Below are positions 1 to 11,592 of a stretch of DNA of 64,000 bases, piece by piece (the first letter of the stretch is position 1; every line of letters begins with the position of its first letter). The notes beneath the pieces are model-generated. The model worked only from the letters and a program-made list of their open reading frames with translations. It did not search any database and was not told where the DNA came from. Source of the DNA: Pomacea canaliculata (lineage: Eukaryota; Mollusca; Gastropoda; Architaenioglossa; Ampullariidae); assembly GCF_003073045.1 (NCBI RefSeq), contig NC_037592.1, forward strand, positions 14,812,384 through 14,876,383. Reading direction: 5' to 3'. Both the position numbers and the translations under genes were made by a program.

Positions 1-91
1 TATTTGAGAAAAAGAAGGACAGTGTAGACGAGACCTTGATGCCTTTTTTCGAGAAACCTTTCTTGTTAGAGTTTTATTTCTTGACTTGCAG

Positions 92-3000
92 GGACCTTGG
101 TCACAACCAGATCAACACAATACACCCCTCGGCTTTTTTGCCACTGTCCCTGCTTGAAGATCTGTAAGTCTGGGCAATCCAAATCCCACTTCCAGTCCAG
201 CAGTCAATGTTTTATTAATGGAATGATGTTGCTGGCTTTATAATTGAGTGTTTGGGTGTGAGAAAGAGATACTAGACATCTTTTATATATATATATATTT
301 TTGTTTCCTTGCTTTTCTTAGCTTTGTTTAAATTTTTTACGGGGATGGTTGGAGACAGACTTAAGCTCCGGTCACCACGACAGTGAGAATCGGCTGTCGT
401 GGGTTCGTATCTCGTCTCCGATATACCTCTTTCTGTGACACTTTTTTACGGGGCTGATGTGGCAATTTCCAAGCGATTGTTGTTGACGACAATATTTTGC
501 AATCTGATTTTATTACTTTGGTTGAGGGCGCTCTACAGGGAGGTTAGATGTCTCGCTCCTCGACTTAAGTATGTAGGGCATGCTTTGTGATTCACACTGC
601 GTTTGCGTGTAAAAATACAAACTTCTCCGTCCTGTGGTTTGATACATTTGATTATTTTAATGGAGATGTCCAGTGTTGTCCATAGGAATGGGAATCCCAT
701 GGGAATCCCATGGGAAACGTCCCATGGGACGGGATGGGATGGGACAGCACACATTTGTATTTCCCATGGTAGTCGATACTTGATATTGCAAAATAAATTT
801 ACTGTTATTTCATTCATCAAGGATTTAAATCTTTCCTCTGAATCATCTATTGTATGTGAAGTAGCAGGAATTATAGAACAAAAGCCGAAAAGTGGTTTTC
901 AGTGTTGTCCATAGGATTGTTAATACCATGGGAATCCCATGGGAAACGTCCCGTGGGATGGGACGGGATGGGACAGGCATAAATTGCCATGGGACGGGAT
1001 GGGACGGGATAGAAAAATATGTCCCATGGACAACCCTGGAGATGTCCTCACCCACCCCACCCCACTCCCACCCCACTCCAATTTGCTTCGTGATGAACAC
1101 GAACACAGTTCGACTTCAAACATTCTTGGGAATAAATGTAATGCTGAAATATGTCCGGGTATTTTAGAAATCTGTATTGAATTCATTTTGAAAATCAAAC
1201 CATTACAAATTGTTCGGTTTAAACTCTGTGACTTCGTACCATGTGAAATGCTGACATTCGTGTTTCCAGTAACCTCGGTGAAAACCGCCTGAGTTCTGTG
1301 CCAACCCAAGGGCTGCAATCTGTGCAGAAGCTGAAGACGTTCGGCAACCCAGATCTTCGCGACTTTCCGCCCAAAGAGTCCTTCCCCAAGGTGTACGACC
1401 TCACGCTGTCCTACGCCTACCACTGCTGTGACTTCATCCAGGCGGAAGTGAGTGAAGGAGGGGCGAGAGGTCACACGAGGCGAAAATTTGTTATGTAAAT
1501 AGCTGGTCGATGTTGCTGGCTCTGTCGTTTCCAGAACGGATGCAGGTCATCTGTATGTATTCTATGCGCGTGCGTGTGTGGGAGAGAGACAGAGACTCCT
1601 TATTCCTCACTCCTTCCCATCCTGTCTCTGTCTCTTACTCTCCCGCGATCTTTCTCTTTGTCTTAGTGGGGAGGGTGAGCGGATTGCTTGCTTTAATGAC
1701 CTTACTTCTCATGCTTCTGGACATTTGGCATTCCTCGCGATGTGTGGAAAAGAAACCAGTCTCTTGTAAAACCCTTGGCTCGAAGCAAGCTCGCCTGAAA
1801 GGACAACTTTACTTTTTTCCCGAAGCCACAAACATCCCCGCACCACTACGGAGAAATATTTAGCATATAAAGGCTGTCCTTCATTTACAAAGGACGGAAG
1901 ACTTCGATGGTAGACTTGAGTGGCCAATGGCGAAATTTTGCTCCTTGCTTGTCATGCCGACTGAAATAAAATGGACGTTCCGGGCTGGAGTGCCATTCAC
2001 ATCGAGGTTTTTTTCTCCCATTTAATATATAAAATATTTTCTGCCATCTTGCTTTTGCTACTCAAATCCACACATCATAAAGTGAAACAAAGTCACTATT
2101 TTTGAGTGTTTAACCACAAATAAAAACATTAAGGTATTATTCTTTTCGTCTGGGGCAGTAGTTATGAAGCGAGGGTAAGTCTCTCTCCTGGGGTAACGTG
2201 GAGAATTCAAGAACAAGAGTTTGAACATGTAATGGATTAATGGCGGCAAGTAGGAATAGAAACCAACGCAGAGTATGTGGAGGATTAATACAGAGTACAG
2301 GATTCAATCGAGCGTGTAAAAGATTAACCCAGTTATCTGTGTTGCACGTGCAGAAGACGGACACCATCGAGATGGTAGATGAGCAGATAGTGTGGCTGGG
2401 CAACGACACGGGGTTACGATGGAGGGAACATTACAACAACCTCACCGACTTCTGGGAAACACACCTGGGTAAGTGACCAGTCTTTCTCATAAAATAGTAT
2501 AGTAAACTATAAACCCGAAGCGATGAACTGTTAGAATGTTGTATGTACCTGGTGACAATCAGCTGGTCTAAAGATCACACGGTTACTCTTGTACTGTAGA
2601 GGAAAGAAACACCTAAGAAAATAAACTCTCATCTTTCTCTCTTTCCGATTTGCTCTTCAAGATTCCGTTCAACTCTTGGCATTAAACATTTTTTCAATAA
2701 CATGAAACCTTTACAAGAAAAGAAATGTTTCGGTCAGTAATGCCAGAGCTACCCCGCCACTCACCATGACACAGATTGAAATGCCTGGAGCAGATCGCCC
2801 AGAATACTTGAGCCAGACACGCGTTGCCATGACAGCTGCAATCTCCAGGAAGTTGGAGAGTTCAATTCCTTGTAAAATGTCATCAAACGGTGATCGTGAA
2901 AGGAATAATAGCAGGGCGCGTTTGATCTTCAGCCAACGGAAACTGTTGGTGTTACTAGACACGTGTTGGCCGTAGATGACCCCCGCTTAGGACAACTGCT

Positions 3001-6000
3001 CTTCTGCGATGCCTCGTTAACTTTTAGAAAACTCTTTAATCTGGAAAACTATTGTGCATGTTGAGAAAGGATGGTTGTGAAGCGGTTGGTAAAAAGAATC
3101 CTAAGAATGACAGTTTGCTGGGATGTGCACGCAGACAAACACACAGCATGATGAAGAGTTTGTTGTTGTGTACACAGAAAATCACACGGAGGTCCTGTGG
3201 GATGACATACAGAACAACGATTACAACCCCGGGCAGTACGACCTGCCGAAGGAGGCGGAGATCTACCTGGAGGACTACCTACCTGACGACAACGTCCATG
3301 TGCACAACCTGGTGCTGGCTAAGACCCCCATCACGTGCAAACCTAAGCCAGGTAAGGAATTCAGTTATTAAAAAAATAGTTTGCAAGCTTTTAAACCTGC
3401 TAAAAATATGTCAAAGTATCTGTTTTCTTTGTCAAAAAAATTATACCTCGTCTGTTAACGGAACTGCCTTCCAAGGAATTTAAAGAAACAACTTCGGGCA
3501 AGATTGAATCGATCAGGCTGCGAAGGAGAAAAATAATAGATCGATGTTTCTATTTTACAAAAAAAAAAAATTGTCTCGAGACAAATTTAAACATGAGAAT
3601 TCTTTGTTTAAGTTTTACCTTTGAAATAGCTTGATGCCGTGAAAAGAGAGGAGCGCAGGAACGGATCGAAACCCGGTCGCGCACAACTTTTGTGTCAGTG
3701 ACACAGTGTCTGTCTCTGCTCTGACCTCATCTTCTGCTTGTGTCAGGTCCGTTTATGCCCTGCGATGACCTCTTCGGCTGGTGGTCGCTGCGCTGTGGAG
3801 TCTGGTTCGTCTTCATGCTTGCGTTGCTAGGTAACGCGGTGGTTCTGTTCGTGTCTGTGACATCGAAATCCAAGATGGACGTCCCTCGCTTCCTCATCTG
3901 CAACTTGGCATGCGCGGATTTCTTCATGGGTGTGTACCTCGGCATCCTTGCCATCGTTGATGCATCCACCTTGGGTGAGTTTCAATCAGCCTACCCCTCC
4001 CTCCTTCCTCCTTCCTCCATGCCACCCACGATATAACCCTCCATCCTGACTCACAACACAGACTTCGCATCCACTGGCTGGCATCGGTCTTCAAGGGAGA
4101 GATGCAAGAGGAGAAAATTTCTTTCATATTTTTATAATTACAGGCAGGCTCCTTAGTGGCCGCACACCGCATTGCACTGTAAGTGGTTCACCGTGACTAC
4201 AAAGCCTAAAAAAATGTCGCTTCAGTATTAGCTATTCTTTGAAAAGATTACTGTCTGTCTTTTCTCCTGAGATGTCTTGACAAGGGAACTAGCCTTGCGT
4301 ATGCATTATTACAGTGTTATCGACTTCACCATTAAAAAAGATTCTAGATCTTTCTGTGGATCCTTTCGTGACTAAAGCTAACTTTAAATTTCTACAACCC
4401 AAATGAAAAAATTTTACAAAACAGCTTGGTTCTGGCTAACCCTACATAATGGCTATGATAATGACAGGAAGAGACCTTCTCTTTTTTTTCTTTTAATTGA
4501 GTTTTGTTTACCAAGTCGCTGCATATTGATATTTCCCTCCACCATGAATTAACAGTAATTAAGGTTTGCTGTAAGGCTAAACGATTTTCTGTGGCTGCAT
4601 CTGGTTTCATTTCTGCCGGAATTTTCTGTTTGTGTTCGGTGATTGATGGGTAGGTCGGGGTGGAAGAACTACCTGATTTAATCACTCATTATGTCTCACA
4701 ACCTGCATCAGGTTTCCATGATTATTTGTGCTACAGATGGGAAAATAATAATAGACAAAATGCTGTCCAAGCACATTATCATGCTAAAGCAGTTCGAGAA
4801 TCTCCATTTCAACCATTACACTCACAGAGAATAGCAGTTACATTTCATCATTGACGAGAAAGATGAGTAATTAGTGCGGGGTTCGTTACATTTGCACGCC
4901 ACCCTAGCGAGGGAAAAGGACTTTCAACAAAATAATGCAAGAACAAGAAGCATGAAGCAGAGAGATTGCGAAAATGGCTTTCCTCTCTTAAAATGAAAAG
5001 ATATTTTTAAATACGCTTCAAAGTTCAACGAAAGCTAAAAGACACAAACTCTATTTCCCTTCTCCTTTTTGTCATGAAACCCGATGAATTTTCCCATTAA
5101 GACTGGGTTATTTCGGTCACCTGGGAGTTCATACACTTACTGCTTGAGTTCTTCTCTCTTGTCTGTCATGTTCACCTCTCTCTGTCTGATCCTTCCCTTT
5201 CATCAAAGCCACTCATCGTTCTTCCGGCAGACGGGCCTGCTGCTTCAGTTTCCTCCGCCAAGGGCAGTTGAAGTAGTGGTGGTGGCGGTGGTGGGGATGG
5301 TGGTGGATCAGGAAGGGGGATGTCCATGTTCTTTTTTTTTTTTGAAAATTTCGTTTACCCCACCCATCCAACGACAACGATCACTACTGGTGTCCTCTGT
5401 CATCTCCTCCCCATCCAGTCCATCACGCAACACTAAGGCTTCGTCTAAGTGCACGTGGAGAAGCTGTCCACTGAGACTTTGTTTCTGGTTTGTTCAGGTG
5501 AATTCCGCAAGCACGCCATCCCTTGGCAGCTGAGCTGCGGCTGTCTGGTGGCCGGCTTTCTGGGAGTCCTGTCCTCGGAGCTGAGTGTCTTCACATTGAC
5601 TGTCATCACACTCGAGCGCTTCTACGCCATCACCAACGCCATGCAGCTGAACAAGCGGATGTCCCTCAGACAAGCAGGTGCGACATCCTTGCTGCCGAGA
5701 GGATTCAGATTATTTTCCTCCCCGTCATTAGTGAGACAATGTTTCACTCCAGTGTGACATAAGCTGCTCTAAAAATGAATAAGATAGTCAAAGTTGAGGA
5801 AGGGATTGAGAGGACTAATGGTCTTTATTGAAATAAAGAGTCAAAACAATGTACTTAAAGGGGTGCTTCCTAAAGCTATCTAAGCAGAAAACACCATCAC
5901 GGAATAAAATAATAAAATGTCACAGGCTTTCTGTTGCCAGTGTGATGGTCTTGAATATATTAATCTGTGAAAGGTCGGTTGTGTGCAGGCTTCATCATGA

Positions 6001-7694
6001 TGGGTGGATGGGTTTGCCATTTTTCCTGGCCAGTCTTCCGTTATTCGGAATAAGCGACTACCGCAAGTTTGCTGTGTGTCTGCCATTTGAAGTTGAGGAC
6101 ACTATATCAAAAAGTAAGCTCTCTTTCCTTCTCTCCTGTTCTCTCTCTCTGTCTCGATGTGGGTTGTGTGTGTGTGCTCGAGCGCATGATAGTGATATAA
6201 CTTTCAGAATATTATGCACCATCCAAATAAGAAACTGTTACTTTAAAAGTTTCTTGAAATATTCACGCAAAATAAAGCCTATTTAAAGTTTTCTGGTTCT
6301 TTGAAAGCTGACATTATATTAATATCAACCAATCGTCGTCTTCCTTAGAGTTATCTCTTTTCACCAAAGAAGGATTATTTAAAATTTAAGGTTACGTGTG
6401 CTTCATCATGATCTTCAACGGCCTGTCCTTCTGCGTCATCCTGGCTTGCTACCTGGCCATGTACCTGAGCATCCGCCACTCGCAGGCCTGGAACTCCAAC
6501 GATACCCGGGTGGCCAAACGCATGGCTTTGCTGGTCTTCACTGACTTCCTCTGTTGGGCGCCAATCGCCCTCCTGTCTCTCGCCGCCTCCTTCGGCAAAA
6601 ACCTCATTGATCTGAGTGAGGCAAAGGTCAGAGCACTGGCAGGCAGCCAGGACAGGCTTTTCTGCACTTAAAGTATATAATCGTGATGAAGGATGTTAAA
6701 GCTACTCTAATGATAAAAGCAAAAAAAATAAAGAAAAAAAATGTTGAGAAATATTTTTTAAAGTACTGTTTATAGGCTTGTAGCACGCAAAAGATAAAGA
6801 TTTTTTGCTCAAAGTTTGAGAAAGTTGATGTAACAACCTACACAGTGTCGTTTGATAATAAATAAAATAATTGCAAACTAGAAACTGGACATAGAAGAAA
6901 GTGTTTGTTAGTTTCAATGTTTCCTAGGTCATCCACCGGCTAGATGAATATCCTGCAACAAACCACGCCCAGTCATTTGATAGATAAATAAATACGTATT
7001 GTGCCTGATTTGTCTTTGAGAATGCTCCGATTACCCCCCTTTTTTCGGTCGGCAGGTCCTGACGATCTTCGTGCTGCCCCTCAACTCGTGCGCCAACCCC
7101 TTCCTGTACGCCATCTTCACCAAGCAGTTCAAGCGTGACTGCGTGCTGCTGTGCCGGAGGTTGGAGGACACGTCCCTGGCGCGTCACTTCTCGCGGGTAT
7201 CGTACCGCCACGTCAGCGTAGCCTGGGGATCCGTGCGCCTGCCCTCGCCGCTGCGGTCGCTGGTGGCCGTCGACAAGGCTGACAACTGCTCGCACTCCGT
7301 GTCGGGTGGTGCGTGCAGCTTCGGCAACAACCTCAGCGGCAGCGGCGCCGGGTACCAGAGCGACCCGGACTCTGGGAAGGGGTCACTGGAGTACGAAAAA
7401 GCCACCCCGGAGGTTGCCAGCCAGCACGACCTGTCCCAGCCCACGCGCTTCAGCGAGCAGGACCATCAGGGAGGGTCGGAGCGGAGTCAAGGTCGGCAGT
7501 TGGACCACGACGTCACCAACGCCTACAATGACGTGCTGACGCGCTGCGGGGGTGGTAGAATCGATGCTAGCGAGCGGTGCGGGTGCTGCGGCTGCAGACG
7601 CAAGTACAGTGATCTCCTTCACTTTCACCAGCGCCCGATGCAGCGCGGCAACAAGTCCAGCTGCACGACGGAGACCTTCCTCCCTGGACACTGA
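92..7694 (+). CDS. Glycoprotein-hormone-receptor-like LGR (leucine-rich-repeat GPCR), 5'-partial
   Basis: This is a class A receptor of the type-A LGR family (FSHR/TSHR/LHCGR and invertebrate LGR1), a plasma-membrane receptor that normally couples to G proteins. Proposed exons are 92-163, 1270-1447, 2354-2468, 3135-3351, 3747-3974, 5498-5677, 5989-6113, 6391-6626 and 7056-7694. The 72-bp first exon encodes one 24-residue LRR, as is typical of LGR genes. The second holds the last LRR and the hinge cysteines in SYAYHCCDF. The third and fourth are acidic hinge ending in CKPKP, then PFMPCDD before TM1. Seven-helix landmarks are [68 protein letters not shown] and [14 protein letters not shown]. 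Intron phases agree except at 2468/3135, so a small exon or different acceptor is probably missed there. TM4 carries a one-base frame break near 6020. The 5' exons lie left of the window. Confidence 0.9.
360..432 (+). repeat. tRNA-derived SINE-like fragment
   Basis: The segment at 392-430 holds a B-box-like GGGTTCGTATC followed by TCGTCTCCG. A minus-strand piece near 37.72-37.79 kb has the same layout (CGGCTC, GGGTTCAGATC, TCGTCTCGGG). A full tRNA cloverleaf is not evident, so I call it a SINE fragment, not a tRNA gene. Confidence 0.3.
671..1038. mobile_element. Non-autonomous hAT-like element in an LGR intron
   Basis: The 368-bp block starts CAGTGTTGTCCATAGGA, and its far end read on the minus strand starts CAGGGTTGTCCATGGGA, giving imperfect terminal inverted repeats that begin with CAG. 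It is flanked by a perfect 8-bp duplication, GAGATGTC, at 663-670 and 1039-1046, the length expected of hAT transposons. The inside is made of palindromic CCCATGGG units and GGGATGGGAC runs. A second copy of the 5' end begins at 900, so the element may be compound. It has no transposase. Confidence 0.75.
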
Positions 7695-9003
7695 GTCAGA
7701 CGGTGACGTCAAAGGCCCACAACAACCTCACCACCACCATCACCATCGCCACCACCCCAACAGCCTCAACCTTCACCACAGCTACAGCAAGTCCGGCAAC
7801 AACAGTGTCGGCAGCGACGACAGCGCACGAGGGCGGCGCCACGACAGGCGCATCAGCATCGAGGTGGAGGAGGATGGTGATGAGGACCGCGATAACTGCT
7901 GCTACCCAGAGACCAATGGAGACAAATGTAGCAGTTGTGGTGGTCGTTGCAGTGACGGAAATAGGTGGCGCTTCGCCGACAAACGGCTGCGCGTGAAAAG
8001 CGAGATCGTACTGCCGGTGGTGTCGTTCAGTGGCTGCGACGACAGGGTCGACATCCACGAGCCGCACAGCTGCTGCGTATCGGCGTCGTCGCGAGCTGCT
8101 TCAGCAGCAGGCAGGCGTGGAGGCGGAGGAGGTTTCAGCTGCTGCAGCAGCACCAATTCGTCCCCTGTGGAGACCTACCGGTGGTGCGGCGACCTGTCGG
8201 ACCACGCCCTGTCGATGTTGTCGGCGACGTGCCATGCAGGGGAGGGGGTCGTGCTGCACAAACACCCCCACGCTCCCTCTTTCTGTGATTACGGCCGTGC
8301 GGAGCTGCGCGACACGAGTACGGACAAACGTGACGACAACGACAGCGGCAACGACGGTGAGGGTGAGGCGGACAGCGAAGGACCCGACGCCAGCGACGGC
8401 AGCGACAGCGACCTAGACGCTGGTGACGTAGCTCTGCTGGCAGAACGTCACGGTGCCAGCGGGTCCTGTGTGGAGGCGGATGTAGAGAGAGGGAGCAGTG
8501 CAGCTGCCCACCCAGCCTCACCTTCTCGCAGCTCCGCGGACACAACCGATCGCCTCCGCACCTTCGTAGACTCTGAAACCGATCTCGTCGCAGACACGTG
8601 TCTCCCCGGTTCGTCGGTGGACCTTACCTGCGCCTCCCAGACTCACCTGTCTGTGCCCCTTGTCGGTTGTCGTCGGCTTCTAGCGAGGCAGGAGGAACAG
8701 CACCTGAGGATCCACGGCGCTGCCAAAAGCACACCTTACACCTGCGATGATGAAAATGAAGAAGAGGAAGAGGACGATGAGGACGATCCAGACATCCAGC
8801 CTTTGGAAGAACTAGACTGTTACCTAGGCAACAAACACCTCGGTAACAGAGCTCTGATTTGTGACCGGACCAGAGCAGAACGGGAGGAAGTGTGTGGGCT
8901 GCTGATGGACCCTGCTGAGGAGGAGCAAACTACGGGCGACAGGCAGGCGGGGACAATCAAGAAAGACAATATCTACGACAGTGACAGTGGAGGCAGCTCG
9001 TAA
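7552..9003 (+). CDS. Long alternate-frame tail of the LGR last exon
   Basis: A 483-codon open frame continues past the receptor's in-frame stop at 7692-7694, in the frame one base over. It is rich in Ser, Asp, Glu, Gly and His, has acidic runs near 8750-8790, and ends in the acidic Ser/Gly-rich peptide YDSDSGGSS. There is no splice signal I trust between the two frames. The cleanest reading is that the receptor tail crosses from the frame ending TETFLPGH into this one near 7670-7690, through an insertion of one base or loss of two, real or from assembly. The cytoplasmic tail would then be over 600 residues. The ATG at 7552 is probably not a true start. Alternatively the receptor ends at 7694 and this is GC-rich open sequence in the 3' UTR. 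Confidence 0.5.
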   Translation: MVESMLASGAGAAAADASTVISFTFTSARCSAATSPAARRRPSSLDTESDGDVKGPQQPHHHHHHRHHPNSLNLHHSYSKSGNNSVGSDDSARGRRHDRRISIEVEEDGDEDRDNCCYPETNGDKCSSCGGRCSDGNRWRFADKRLRVKSEIVLPVVSFSGCDDRVDIHEPHSCCVSASSRAASAAGRRGGGGGFSCCSSTNSSPVETYRWCGDLSDHALSMLSATCHAGEGVVLHKHPHAPSFCDYGRAELRDTSTDKRDDNDSGNDGEGEADSEGPDASDGSDSDLDAGDVALLAERHGASGSCVEADVERGSSAAAHPASPSRSSADTTDRLRTFVDSETDLVADTCLPGSSVDLTCASQTHLSVPLVGCRRLLARQEEQHLRIHGAAKSTPYTCDDENEEEEEDDEDDPDIQPLEELDCYLGNKHLGNRALICDRTRAEREEVCGLLMDPAEEEQTTGDRQAGTIKKDNIYDSDSGGSS

Positions 9004-9085
9004 CACTGCGTTCACAAAAAAGCTCACAACTGTTTGTTTTCCTTTCTTCTTCCCTTTCGAATAACTCTGACATTTCTGGGTTTAA

Positions 9086-9091
9086 AATAAA
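9086..9091 (+). terminator. Candidate poly(A) signal of the LGR gene
   Basis: An AATAAA hexamer lies about 85 bases after the 9003 stop. This supports the messenger extending through the 7552-9003 tail. No cleavage site can be seen directly. Confidence 0.45.
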
Positions 9092-10214
9092 TCAAACATT
9101 ATGTGTTGAGAAATTTATCCCAGAAAATTTTATAAATCGATCCTCTGCAATTTTTTTCGGAATCCAAATTTACAGCTGAAATCTTTTCGAAGATGGAGAA
9201 CTGAGAAGTTTGACGGACAAACAGCTATTCGTGCTTACGTGGTACTAACCGGATGACCAACTGACTGGTCTCGCTGCACGTTTCTATTTTCTGTTTGTGA
9301 AATGTGAAAAAAGGATATTTTTTAATTTGATGCTGGGGTCCAATAACACGACTTCATTCAACATTATTCAATATTCCCGCGCCTTATTCGGTTCATGATG
9401 AAAATATATGTACGCACAAAGCGGAGACAATCATGTTTCTCCAAAACTATTTTTAGCGAGGGTTATTTTTAGTGCATTACAGCCACGCGGCGTTGTTTGT
9501 TTACAGTGAGCACAAATGCCTCATCAAATATTTTGTTGCCAGTTTCTAAATATTCTCATGTCTACGGTTGTCAGTGCCTGGAAATGATTCAAAATGTACC
9601 TGCGTGTGTGTGTGAGAGAGAGAGAAGAAAAAAAAATTCCTTTGCTAGTGTACATAGCTTTGTTGACAAGTTTGTTGTCGTTAATTCCTAACCTAACCTT
9701 CAAGGGTTTAAAAACTGTATGTCACAAAAAACTTTACAATCTGCGCAGTACAAAGGTTGTAGAAAATTAGAGTACTAAAGGCACTTGCCGCCACTCTCCA
9801 GCCACCGCTCTCTGAAGCCACAAAGAGACTTGAAGTCTTTAAAGACTTGGCAGCACGAGCGTTTCTCTGTCCTGTCCATACATTACAGTGTTAAGTTGCA
9901 TACAAATGCATAATACATTATAATACCTATAAATATTGCAAGGTTAACGGTTCTAGCGATGCTTTAACCTTTTCTACTTTACAAGAGATAGAGGCGAATG
10001 AGTGTTTCTTATCTGAGATCACGTGCATAAACTAGCATTGGGGAAGTGCATTTAAAGGACTGGAACTCGAAACACGGCAAACTTTCCAAAGTCGATTGAG
10101 CTGTTCGAAAAAAAGTGGGTACCTGGTTCTGTAGAGAGTTTGGGAAGGAGGGGCCATGGGCACCGTCAACAACCCAGTATGGGAATCTTTATACTTACTG
10201 AGCATGCTGTACAG

Positions 10215-10412
10215 CAGGGGAGGGCAATTAATTTTCCCAAGGGGCCGCATGAGAAATTGGGATGGTTCTAGAGGGCCGGACTAATACAGTTAACTCAGTT
10301 TTACCCAATACTGTATATATAGTATATATACTGGCGGGCGGGCCATCGGGCTGGCCGGTCAGACAGGAGGCGCGCTGGATGCGGCCCGCGGGCCGCCCCT
10401 TGCCCAGGTCTG
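10215..10412. mobile_element. 198-bp hAT MITE
   Basis: The element starts CAGGGGAGGGCAA, and its other end read on the minus strand starts CAGACCTGGGCAA. It is flanked by a perfect 8-bp duplication, CTGTACAG, at 10207-10214 and 10413-10420. The duplication fits the nTnnnnAn preference of hAT transposases. The inside has the GGGCCGC/GGGCCGG-rich look common in hAT MITEs. No coding capacity is present. Confidence 0.8.
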
Positions 10413-11241
10413 CTGTACAGTCTTGCGATGCTTACCCTTGTGATTACTTTATACTGGGTATTCATCCCCGTGCTTACTGTACAGTCCTGCGATGTTTCTA
10501 TAGCAACAAGTGGCGAGATTTCTTACTATTCCGAAACTTTATTAATTCAGTAGCCTGATTTTATTAGGCTTTTCACATTTCAGCCTCTTATCCACTTTCA
10601 GGTCTTCAAAAGATTTTTGGTACTTTTATAATACTGAAAAGCATCATACGCGTAAATGTTAACAAGGAAGTTATATATATAATGTAAAATGTTGTTATCG
10701 TATTGAAACAAACTGAATTCGGATGCTAAAACTTCTTTATTAACGTTGTTTCTGCGTCTACAGACAAAGTAATGAGTGTCATGTGACAGAGGTAGAATAC
10801 TTGGGTGCCTTCGTAATGTAACCGATAACGGGTAACATTTTGGGAGCATCGGTCTCCCGACATTGTTGACTGACTGGTGTGCGTGGGGTAAATACCGGTT
10901 AAGGCCCGGTAACAGGGCAAATGTTTTAACATTTGATAAGTTTAGCAAATTTGTGTGTAGAGATCTCCGATGGTTTTAGGGTGAACGTTCGGGACATTGG
11001 AATATTAACATGTTGAAGCAAGTTTAAATTTGTATACAAATACATTGGACAAAATATGATAGGGATTGTGGCACTTTAGGACTTTTTGACTTTAGGAGGT
11101 TGGACTCTTCGGTTAAGGCCGGAGGATCTTGCTGAGATGTAGACTGGACAGTGGTTGCCGAGGAGAAAAGAACAAGATCTTGCAACAGAAGCGAGTTTCA
11201 TAGAAACAAAGATTGGATGAGGATTCGTTTCTTGATTCTAG

Positions 11242-11592
11242 TCCAAAACATCCAATCACGATGACTCCGAGTTCACTATTTTTTCAAGCCCCAACTATGA
11301 CAGCTATGAGTATACAGTATCAGACCTCGTCAATCCGACACTTCTTTGTCGCAAAACTGTTTCCTCTAAGTTATTGAGAGTGACTGACGATGGAACTACT
11401 GTTTTTGTCACACCTGATGTTGTGTTATATCACCGATGTGCACGTGCCACCCTCGTCTATCACACAACACTTGTGTTAGTCGTAGGATAGCAAGATGAAG
11501 GTTCGGGCCTGTACAAGTTGAGCGATCCACGTGAGCCAAAGAAAACGGAAGTGCCTGTTGATGTTGATCCACGTGGGCCTTGGATAGATTGA
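11242..11592 (+). pseudogene. Coding-like open stretch with one stop, family unknown
   Basis: One frame stays open from 11242 to 11592 except for a single TAG at 11488-11490. Its translation reads like an ordinary protein (for example SSPNYDSYEYTVSDLV, and GSGLYKLSDPREPKKTEV after the stop). It has no ATG start and no recognisable domain. It could be a decayed exon or chance; I do not recognise a family. Confidence 0.2.

Noticed and set aside
360..432. tRNA gene
   Set aside because: Only a B-box-like stretch is present; no acceptor stem or anticodon arm could be paired by eye, so it is listed as SINE-like.
7313..8545. Several overlapping ORFs on both strands in the LGR last exon
   Set aside because: GC-rich sequence lacks stops in many frames. 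Only the receptor frame to 7694 and the frame to 9003 connect to evidence.
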